Positions 1-5,933 of a stretch of 6,242 nt of DNA are shown here, one piece after another (positions within the stretch are counted from its first letter, which is position 1; each line of letters opens with the position of its first letter). The DNA is from UBA7446 sp965657545 (GTDB lineage: Bacteria; Bacteroidota; Bacteroidia; Flavobacteriales; Flavobacteriaceae). The position numbers and the translations under genes are program-made. A model generated the notes under the pieces. It searched no databases. It saw nothing but the letters and a program-made list of their open reading frames with translations, and had not been told where the DNA came from. Location: NCBI GenBank assembly GCA_965657545.1, contig CBFHOG010000024.1, positions 1 to 6,242 on the forward strand. Direction: 5' to 3'.

Positions 1-1567
1 TGACCCTTCATCGGGATCTTCTGTTGACTTTACTAACGGGCCTGTAATTTTTACAGTTAGCAATAATGGGGTCTCACGAGAATACACAGCTACTATAAAT
101 GCATATGGAACACCTGAAATGACGTCTTTCTCAATTGGAGAAACGACTGGGACTATTGACCAGCAAACAGGAGATATAACGATTAAAGTAACAAGTTTGG
201 CAGATATCAGAAGTCTGACTCCACTTTTTACCATTCCTGCTGGAGCTACAGCTTCACCAAAATCTGGAATTATTCAAGATTTTTCTAATCCATTCCGTTA
301 CAAGATTACTTCAGACGACGGATTTACTGGAAAAACCTATACAGTTCATGTAGATCAGTATGAAAAAGCAGAAATCTCTGAATTTAAATCAAGTGAAGAC
401 GCATGTTCCATTACTGGAGTAATTGACAATGACGCACTAACTGTTAAGATGAATTTACCCGCTGGGTCAAGTTTATCCGCGGTAGCACCAATAATTGTTG
501 TTCCAGATGGTTGTACAATTTCACCTGCATCTGGAGAGGCGCAAGATTTTTCACAGGGCGCAGTAACATATGCTGTTACAAATAGCGAAGAAATTACTAC
601 TGAATATTCGGTTACTGTTCAAAATTTAGATTCTACAAATAAAGTAGTTTTCTTGGGAGAGGCAGATTGTGTGAATACACTTTTAGATGACGATGCTAAA
701 GCAGCCGCTGAATACCTGAAGGCACAATATCCATCAGATTTCGCATACATGAAAATTGCTGATGTAACTGAAGCTGCATTGGCGAATACAAATGTTGTTA
801 TGTTGTATTATTTAACTCCTGTAACTGACGGAGTACAATACGCTGCAACTCCAGATAATGTGATGACAATGCTACCTGCTGAATTACAGCCTGGAGCAGC
901 TCAAGCTACCGCGATTACCAATTGGGCAAAAGCAGGCGGGAATATGTTCCTTGCAGGAGACCCAACACCATTTATTCATGTGATGGGAAGAATGCCGGCG
1001 GATTACTCAGCACCAAGAGCTCTCGGAAACTATCGCTTTACAGAGTTTGGATGTGCTGGACCTGGAGGATGTGTTGACTTTGACAAGCCAGCGGATGATA
1101 TTTGGGGATTAGGTGTTAGAGATGCGAACAACTCAGGAAACAGAAGAACACACCCAATATTTGATGGATTAACATTTAACGGAGATGGAGAATTACCGTT
1201 ATCAAACTCTGGAACTCGCGAGGCTAGACTTGTTTGGCACCAGCATATGGATGGCGTATTGTCACCAGGATGTTGTGGTCAAGATGCCGCACTTTTATTT
1301 GAGCAAACAACAACTGCTATAAAGCTGGGCACACTTAGATGGATTGGCGATGCTTTTGGGTATGGTGCAGTGGAGTATCTCCCTACAAATGGAACAAATC
1401 ATTCCAATTTTGACACAAACATACCAACTGATTTTGGAGGATCTGTAATTGTTCTAGCAAATACTATTATTGGGTATGAGTTTAACTCAAATGAAGGTCG
1501 TCCAAACGACTATCAAGGTAATATTGAGCAATTGACAAGTAACATTATCAATCACCTCAATCAATAA
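1..1567 (+). CDS. Ig-like modules + DUF4960-like surface glycan-binding protein, 5' partial
   Basis: The reading frame is open from base 2 to the TAA at 1565-1567. The ATG at 119 is internal: the 39 codons before it encode the end of another Ig-like module (its SNNGVSREYTATI strand matches the ends of later modules). The true start and any signal peptide lie left of the window; 521 residues are visible. Modules: partial Ig-like (2-118), Ig-like (119-370), Ig-like (371-631), then a roughly 310-residue C-terminal domain (632-1564) homologous to that of the next gene. That domain begins with a beta strand (KVVFLGEADC), contains THPIFDGL (from 1148) and ends in a helix, which recalls class I glutamine-amidotransferase-like folds, but I see no catalytic Cys-His pair. 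Assignment to DUF4960 is from memory of Bacteroidota fructan loci, not a search. Likely role: outer-surface binding of fructan beside SusC/SusD (inference). Cysteine pairs (1052/1070; 1271/1274) suggest disulfides and export. Confidence 0.8.
   Translation, partial: DPSSGSSVDFTNGPVIFTVSNNGVSREYTATINAYGTPEMTSFSIGETTGTIDQQTGDITIKVTSLADIRSLTPLFTIPAGATASPKSGIIQDFSNPFRYKITSDDGFTGKTYTVHVDQYEKAEISEFKSSEDACSITGVIDNDALTVKMNLPAGSSLSAVAPIIVVPDGCTISPASGEAQDFSQGAVTYAVTNSEEITTEYSVTVQNLDSTNKVVFLGEADCVNTLLDDDAKAAAEYLKAQYPSDFAYMKIADVTEAALANTNVVMLYYLTPVTDGVQYAATPDNVMTMLPAELQPGAAQATAITNWAKAGGNMFLAGDPTPFIHVMGRMPADYSAPRALGNYRFTEFGCAGPGGCVDFDKPADDIWGLGVRDANNSGNRRTHPIFDGLTFNGDGELPLSNSGTREARLVWHQHMDGVLSPGCCGQDAALLFEQTTTAIKLGTLRWIGDAFGYGAVEYLPTNGTNHSNFDTNIPTDFGGSVIVLANTIIGYEFNSNEGRPNDYQGNIEQLTSNIINHLNQ
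2..631 (+). repeat. Tandem Ig-like protein modules (at least three copies)
   Basis: Protein-level repeats of about 84-87 residues lie at 2-118 (partial), 119-370 and 371-631. Each complete copy has a short strand at its start, a middle segment of the form P-x-G-x-(T/A)-x-S-P-x-S-G followed by Q-D-F-S, and a final strand of the form Y-(S/T)-V-(T/H)-V. The partial first copy retains the S-G-x-x-x-D-F and EYTATI elements. The copies are diverged, with no obvious DNA-level repetition. The third copy has two cysteines (ACSI and DGCT) that could form an internal disulfide. Such stalks typically extend a binding domain away from the outer membrane in Bacteroidota SusE/F-like and other surface glycan-binding proteins. 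One similar module is present in the next gene. Confidence 0.65.
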
Positions 1568-1578
1568 AATTTAATTTT

Positions 1579-2676
1579 ATGAAAACATTCAAAAAAATAT
1601 TCTTTTTAGCGATGCTCACAGGATTTATTTCCTGTGAGGAGCGCTCAAACTACACCGATGGAGAAAGCACCTTAGCCATTGTAGAGTCTGTGCGTATTGC
1701 TGGAAAAGTGGCCGAAATAGACCATTTAGCGGGAGAAATAAATGTTAGTCTAGCTGGTGGAACAAACTTGGGTGCATTGAGTTTTGAAGCTAAAGCCCCA
1801 GAAGGGATTACTTTAAACCCTGCAAGTGGCAGCACCATAGACCTAAGCAACGGCAACGAGCTTATTGTAAGTAACGCTGGCTCACAAAAAGTGTACACTA
1901 TAGGTGCAACATTATTACCTTCTAAAATTGCATTTGTTGGTGATGGTGCCACAATAACTGAAATTTCAGATGACGATGTACGTGAGGCAGGTCTTTGGGC
2001 TTCTCAGCACTACGGTGCAAACTTTGTTTATATTCCGTACGACCAATTGGTTGAGGGTTCTTTGGATGAAGTAAATGTTTTATTTTATATGCATGACGCT
2101 GTTGGAACATCTGATCAACCACAAGCATTGCTTGACCGTCTTAATGTGATTTCAAAGTTCTTTGTGCTAGGTGGTAAAATTGTTGCTGGCTCACATGGAA
2201 CCGGTCTCGTTGAAGAATTAGGGCGCGATACATCAGGTCTCAGAACTATTATTGGGACTGGTGCTGGAGGCGATAATCCTGACGATTGGGGTATAGGATT
2301 TGCCAATACAGACCTTGGAAACTCGCTTTCTTCCGGGTGTACTTTAAATGATTCTGGAAATGTATTTGTAATTGACGGAGGGTACAAAGAAGACCATAAT
2401 GCCCTATGGAATTTGGGTTCACTTGACGACCCTAAATTTGCAACATTTGCTTCTAATTATGATGCAGAGGTAGTTGCTGCATGGGATTGGGCTATAGATG
2501 GTCAAGGTTTTGGTGGAATTGTACTATTCAATCCAAGCGGCCGATTTAAAGGGCATTTTCTTGCGCTTGGAATTGGTGGTATGGAATGGAATATGAACGA
2601 TGGTCGAACAAATGCCTATGCCGAAAACGTACGTACCATATACAGAAATGCTATTGACTATTTGATGGCAAAATAG
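1579..2676 (+). CDS. Surface lipoprotein with one Ig-like module and a DUF4960-like domain
   Basis: 365 residues. The N-terminus is a type II signal peptide: MKTFKK, a hydrophobic stretch to residue 18, then a lipobox F-I-S-C with the lipidated Cys at 19. Cys19 is followed by Glu-Glu, resembling the acidic export signal that sends Bacteroidota lipoproteins to the cell surface. Residues about 30-110 form one Ig-like module (NPASG near its middle). Residues about 112-365 are the large domain shared with the preceding gene: KIAFVGDG start, D-D-D at the first helix, W-G-I-G-F in the middle, and a C-terminal stretch from N-D-G-R-T-N to NAIDYL. Likely a fructan-binding surface protein (inference); no catalytic residues are recognisable. 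The 11-bp AT-rich gap to the upstream stop, with no Shine-Dalgarno sequence, indicates an operon and is normal for this phylum. A strong hairpin follows. An adhesin or scaffold role is the main alternative. Confidence 0.85.
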   Translation: MKTFKKIFFLAMLTGFISCEERSNYTDGESTLAIVESVRIAGKVAEIDHLAGEINVSLAGGTNLGALSFEAKAPEGITLNPASGSTIDLSNGNELIVSNAGSQKVYTIGATLLPSKIAFVGDGATITEISDDDVREAGLWASQHYGANFVYIPYDQLVEGSLDEVNVLFYMHDAVGTSDQPQALLDRLNVISKFFVLGGKIVAGSHGTGLVEELGRDTSGLRTIIGTGAGGDNPDDWGIGFANTDLGNSLSSGCTLNDSGNVFVIDGGYKEDHNALWNLGSLDDPKFATFASNYDAEVVAAWDWAIDGQGFGGIVLFNPSGRFKGHFLALGIGGMEWNMNDGRTNAYAENVRTIYRNAIDYLMAK

Positions 2677-2697
2677 TATTATTTTTAAGTTGATTTT

Positions 2698-2738
2698 GAG
2701 GCGAGGTGCACCCCAAAGCGTGTACCTCGCTTCTTCTT
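2698..2738 (+). terminator. Rho-independent-like terminator after the DUF4960-like pair
   Basis: A 14-bp stem (2698-2711 with 2720-2733, including two G-U pairs) closes an 8-base loop (cccaaagc). The 3' arm runs into an interrupted T-rich tract (ttcttctt). It sits 22 bp after the TAG stop and 51 bp before the kinase ATG, so it should end or reduce transcription before the kinase. The stem is strong but the U-tract is imperfect, so partial read-through is plausible. I found no convincing Bacteroidota promoter (TTTG / TAnnTTTG) in the rest of the gap. Confidence 0.7.
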
Positions 2739-2788
2739 AATCATATATTAGCTAAATTAACGCAACTGAAAGTGAATCTTAGTTTACT

Positions 2789-3667
2789 ATGAAAAAAGCA
2801 GTTTGTTTTGGAGAAGTACTTTGGGATGTTTTCCCGAAATACAAAAAAATTGGTGGCGCACCTCTTAACGTGGCACTTCGAATGAAATCGTTAGAAATAG
2901 ACACCCAAATTATTAGTAAGGTAGGTAACGATTCACTGGGAGATGAAATTATTTCGTTCATTGAACAGCACGGCATTGAGCCACACCTTATTCAAACCGG
3001 AGCTATTTACCCTACAGGGCAAGTAAACGTAATGCTAAACGATAAAGGTTCCGCGTCATATGATATAAAATACCCTGTCACTTGGGATAAAATAGTGGCA
3101 ACAGCTCAAAATAAAAAAGCGGTTGCATCAGCAGATGTGTTTGTTTTTGGAAGTTTGGTTTGTAGAGATGAGGTTTCACGAACTGCCCTGTTTGAATTGA
3201 TAGGACAATCTTCTTTTAGCGTTTTTGATGTTAATTTACGTCCACCGCATTATAGCCCTGAATTACTAGAAGCTTTAATGAAAAAGGCAGATTTTATCAA
3301 GTTTAATGATGATGAGCTTTTTGAAATTGCAGCTTATATGGGCTCGCCCCACAATTATTTGGAACAAAATATCCGCTATGTTGCTAAGAAAACCAAAACA
3401 AAACAAATTTGTGTTACCAAAGGTCGTCATGGTGCAGTATATTTTGATAATGGAAAAATGTATTATAACAGCGGGTTCAAAATAGATGTTTTAGACACGG
3501 TTGGAGCAGGAGATTCTTTTTTGGCTTCATTAATAGCAAAACTTCTACTTGGCGAAAGCCCACAATATGCTATTGACTTTGCCTGTTCCATGGGAGCACT
3601 TGTGGCGCAAAGTGAAGGGCCTAATCCGACCATTCAAGTCCAAGACGTTCTCGATTTTATGGCCTAA
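2789..3667 (+). CDS. PfkB-family carbohydrate kinase, probable fructokinase
   Basis: 292 residues, the usual length for bacterial fructokinases. It would transfer phosphate from ATP to fructose in the cytoplasm. Visible features: N-terminal strand CFGEVLWDVFP (6-16); sugar-binding GGAPLN (22-27), the fructokinase form of the PfkB signature (ribokinases have GGKGAN); KVGNDSLGDE (44-53); DVNLRP (147-152); the N-x-x-E-like KFNDDE (171-176); and the C-terminal PfkB signature DTVGAGDSF (236-244), with Asp242 the expected catalytic base and GAG forming the anion hole. No signal peptide. The ATG at 2789 puts the first strand at residues 4-7, as in homologues, and no Shine-Dalgarno sequence is present. 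Its neighbours (GH32 and fructan-locus surface proteins) support fructose as substrate; this matches known Bacteroides fructan loci, where a kinase of this type accompanies GH32 enzymes. Another ketose or 2-keto-3-deoxygluconate is less likely. Confidence 0.9.
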   Translation: MKKAVCFGEVLWDVFPKYKKIGGAPLNVALRMKSLEIDTQIISKVGNDSLGDEIISFIEQHGIEPHLIQTGAIYPTGQVNVMLNDKGSASYDIKYPVTWDKIVATAQNKKAVASADVFVFGSLVCRDEVSRTALFELIGQSSFSVFDVNLRPPHYSPELLEALMKKADFIKFNDDELFEIAAYMGSPHNYLEQNIRYVAKKTKTKQICVTKGRHGAVYFDNGKMYYNSGFKIDVLDTVGAGDSFLASLIAKLLLGESPQYAIDFACSMGALVAQSEGPNPTIQVQDVLDFMA

Positions 3668-3673
3668 TGCGGT
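3668..3673. other. 6-bp convergent gene junction
   Basis: Only six bases separate the kinase stop (+ strand) from the GH32 stop (- strand). No strong terminator lies at the junction. A weak 7-bp A/T-rich inverted repeat (3680-3686 with 3697-3703) lies inside the 3' end of the GH32 gene. The two transcripts therefore probably overlap at their 3' ends. Confidence 0.8.
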
Positions 3674-5869
3674 TTAAAGTTTTACAATCTTCTGAGTGTA
3701 AAAATTGGTTTTAGACCTTACTTTCAGAATATAGACACCAGATTGCGTAAAATATTCTGTAGTTATTCTTATTGAATTCCCATTCGTTCCAATAGTAGAA
3801 ATTTTTGCTAAACGTTTTCCGTTAATATCAAAAATTGAAATATCATCAACATTTGATCCCTTAAGGCTAACATTGAGGTGTGAAGTGTCGCTTTGGATTA
3901 AAGTAGGAAAAACTAAAACATTTTTTTCAATAGAATTACTTGATAAACTGGGATTTATTTCGCTATAAACAGCTTTAATAATGTGCGTATTGCCAGTGAA
4001 ATCTTTAAAATTTAATCCATTGCCATTTGGGAAAACCACATTCGATAAAACGATAGTTCCATTTTGAGCAAATATTTCAATAGAAGATTTATCCGCAATT
4101 AGGGTAATATCTAAAAAATTAGAGGGTTCAAAATAGACCTCTTGGATTTGACTAAAGGTATTGTTGTCAACCAAAAGCCCAGATTTTGAACGATCAAAAG
4201 AAATGGTATTGGATACTCTATTTATTGTTAGTTTGGATTCATTGTTCTCGCTTGTAAAAATGTTTATTTCAAAAATTTCAGTGTTAGAAATATCAAGTTC
4301 TAAATTCAATTCATATACATCATGATTTTTTCCTTGAAAAAAAGAATTTAAATCCTCAATATTGAAGTCTGTTAAGGTGGTTTTATCTTCTCGCTTTTTT
4401 AATAACTCATCAACAGGTTGTTGACTTAGCCGATATCTGTTATTTATTTTAATAAGCGAAAGTTTTCTAGGAATTGTCATGCTTCCTCGCCATGGGGAAG
4501 TAGGAAGTACCCCTGCATAGTCCCAGTTCGCCATCCAAGCTAACCATATCCTTCTATTATCTTGGTCTGGTATATCAGAAAAAGATTGTGCAGCGTAAAA
4601 ATCCATGCCATAATCAACAAAATTTGGTCCGTAATTTTCTTTTGCAGTATTACTTTGAACAAAGTGGTCAGCTAAAATATGACCCCAGCCCCCTGTTGCA
4701 GTGTCAATAATTTTTAATCTTCCATTTTGCCCAATGTAAGCAGTGGTGTCCCATGAAACCCACTCCATTTGTTCACTATTTTTACCACTAATACGATATA
4801 CCTCAGTCCCTTCAATTTCTAAGCTTACATACGTGTCATTAGTATGATTACCCCCTCCAACTAAAAAATTTAAAAAATCTCTTTCAATGATAAAATCAGG
4901 AGAAGTCAAACTCCCTGTTGTGCCGTCACCATTAAGAAAAGTATTCACAAGCCCGTTGCCAAGATATCCTGAAACCAATTGTTGATTTTGTAAAGTTCCT
5001 AAGGCGGGTTCAGTACCAAAAGCAGTTCCTGATTTTATCCATCCTGCATAATTATTTTGTTCGAAATTTCTTATCAAATTATCCGTCTCTGCTAATGATT
5101 CTTCATCTAACACAAAATTCACACCATCAAATTCCCCTATAAAATACTGTGCCTTTCCTGGAGCCATGCTTACCATAAGCATCCATTTTTTTTCTGTACT
5201 ATCTTTTACATCTAATTGAAATAAATCTGGACATTCCCAAACCCCGCTGATATCCCCAAATGGAGAAAAGTCTTGTGTATGCATCCAGTCTTTTAAATTA
5301 TTGGAAGTATAGAAACTTATTTTTCGCTCAGTAGCAAGCGCAACTACCATTACCCATTTCTGAGAATCTGCATGCCAAAAAACTTTTGGATCACGAAATT
5401 CCGTACTCTGTAAATCAATAACTGGATTTTGACTATACTCAGTAAATGTTCTTCCGTTATCCAAACTGTATGCAATTCGTTGGTCTTGAATTCTGGTGTT
5501 TGGGTTATAGCCTGTATAAACAGCTACCATTGGCGGGTTGTTGTTGTCACCAAAACCTGAAGAGTTTTCCCAATCAATAACAGCACTTCCAGAAAATGCC
5601 ATAATATTATTTTGATATGGAATAGCAACCTCTAATTCTTCCCATTTTATAAGGTCAGTGCTGACAGCATGCCCCCAACTCATATTGCCCCATTGATTTC
5701 CATAGGGATTGTACTGGTAGAACAGATGGTATTCTCCTTGGTAATACACCAAGCCATTTGGATCATTTATCCAATTACTACTTGCGCTATAGTGAATAGA
5801 CGGCTTAAACTGAGGGGTGTCCGCTACAATTATAAGTGTTAAGGCACTGATAATAAGTTTATTTAGCAT
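3674..5869 (-). CDS. GH32 fructan hydrolase (levanase/inulinase type) with propeller insert and T9SS sorting domain
   Basis: 731 residues. It hydrolyses beta-fructosidic bonds in levan or inulin outside the cell. A short Sec-type signal (about 1-16, no lipobox) leads directly into the five-bladed propeller. Catalytic motifs: WINDPNG with nucleophile Asp36; FRDP with transition-state Asp160; WECPD with acid/base Glu212. A roughly 145-residue module (about 263-408) interrupts the propeller, which resumes at YGPNFVDYGMDFYAAQSF and ends near MTIPRKLSL (464-472). A C-terminal beta-sandwich (about 475-640) follows, then a type A T9SS sorting domain (about 643-731, ending QKIVKL). The start is fixed: an in-frame TAG lies six codons upstream, with no other start codon between it and the catalytic domain. 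The ATG lies 3 nt after a terminator U-tract. Endo versus exo action and levan versus inulin preference cannot be read from sequence; the insert favours the levanase group. Confidence 0.93.
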   Translation of the reverse strand: MLNKLIISALTLIIVADTPQFKPSIHYSASSNWINDPNGLVYYQGEYHLFYQYNPYGNQWGNMSWGHAVSTDLIKWEELEVAIPYQNNIMAFSGSAVIDWENSSGFGDNNNPPMVAVYTGYNPNTRIQDQRIAYSLDNGRTFTEYSQNPVIDLQSTEFRDPKVFWHADSQKWVMVVALATERKISFYTSNNLKDWMHTQDFSPFGDISGVWECPDLFQLDVKDSTEKKWMLMVSMAPGKAQYFIGEFDGVNFVLDEESLAETDNLIRNFEQNNYAGWIKSGTAFGTEPALGTLQNQQLVSGYLGNGLVNTFLNGDGTTGSLTSPDFIIERDFLNFLVGGGNHTNDTYVSLEIEGTEVYRISGKNSEQMEWVSWDTTAYIGQNGRLKIIDTATGGWGHILADHFVQSNTAKENYGPNFVDYGMDFYAAQSFSDIPDQDNRRIWLAWMANWDYAGVLPTSPWRGSMTIPRKLSLIKINNRYRLSQQPVDELLKKREDKTTLTDFNIEDLNSFFQGKNHDVYELNLELDISNTEIFEINIFTSENNESKLTINRVSNTISFDRSKSGLLVDNNTFSQIQEVYFEPSNFLDITLIADKSSIEIFAQNGTIVLSNVVFPNGNGLNFKDFTGNTHIIKAVYSEINPSLSSNSIEKNVLVFPTLIQSDTSHLNVSLKGSNVDDISIFDINGKRLAKISTIGTNGNSIRITTEYFTQSGVYILKVRSKTNFYTQKIVKL
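3677..3943 (-). other. T9SS type A C-terminal sorting domain of the GH32 enzyme
   Basis: These 89 residues have the standard order for this domain: a first strand with VFP, then ISIFDINGKRLAKI, then SGVYILKVR and a terminal QKIVKL. This signal sends a folded periplasmic protein through the outer membrane by the type IX system and usually leads to cleavage and surface attachment. The first motif reads VFPTLI instead of the common YPNP, a variant form, but the remaining strands are well kept. Confidence 0.85.
4646..5083 (-). other. Inserted beta-sandwich-like module within the GH32 propeller
   Basis: Residues about 263-408 fall between the propeller strands containing FDGVNFVLDE and FVDYGMDFYAA, which are nearly adjacent in ordinary GH32 enzymes. 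The segment has its own conserved look: NLIRNFE, YAGW, GTAFGTEPA, GNGLVNTFLNGD, FLVGGGNH, WVSWD and GGWGHI. From memory, similar segments occur in levanase-type GH32 proteins. A carbohydrate-binding or substrate-positioning role is inferred; I do not assign a named family. Confidence 0.75.
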
Positions 5870-5872
5870 GAT

Positions 5873-5897
5873 AAAAAAAGCCCTCTAACGAGGGCTT
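5873..5897 (-). terminator. Intrinsic terminator between the right-edge T9SS gene and GH32
   Basis: Read on the - strand: an 8-bp perfect stem (aagccctc / gagggctt) with tetraloop gtta, the 3' arm running into an unbroken T run (nine in all, counting the two arm bases). It lies 27 bp after the TAA of the upstream gene, and the T run ends 3 nt before the GH32 ATG. It is a textbook rho-independent terminator for the upstream gene, but its position forces the GH32 transcript to include it or to start at its very end. On the + strand it is followed by a weaker ggattttta tract. Confidence 0.85.
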
Positions 5898-5911
5898 GGA
5901 TTTTTATTTAT

Positions 5912-5933
5912 AAGCGTTAATTGATTAGCGCTT
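5912..5933. repeat. Small inverted repeat over the stop codon of the right-edge gene
   Basis: On the + strand, aagcgttaa (5912-5920) pairs with ttagcgctt (5925-5933) around a ttga loop: nine pairs, one of them G-U. On the - strand, the direction of the gene, the wobble becomes an A-C mismatch, leaving 5 + 3 pairs. It covers the TAA stop at 5925-5927. It is weak, with no T-tract, and may be chance or may protect the 3' end. Confidence 0.35.

Noticed and set aside
119..121. ATG as the start of the first gene.
   Set aside because: The frame is open to base 2 and the upstream codons encode the end of another Ig-like module; a start here would leave no signal peptide.
1650..2387. Three overlapping open frames on the - strand (1650-1952, 1922-2128, 2115-2387).
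   Set aside because: They lie wholly within the well-supported lipoprotein gene, have no recognisable motifs and no start context; they are shadow frames.
2739..2788. Promoter for the kinase.
   Set aside because: No TTTG / TAnnTTTG pair at suitable spacing was found; nearby T-rich strings fall inside the hairpin or have the wrong spacing.
2779..2976. 65-codon open frame on the - strand over the kinase start.
   Set aside because: It is antisense to the conserved N-terminus and GGAPLN motif of the kinase, with no features of its own.
3680..3703. 7-bp inverted repeat as a terminator for the kinase.
   Set aside because: The stem is almost all A/T, has a 10-base loop and lies in GH32 coding sequence; too weak to call as a terminator.
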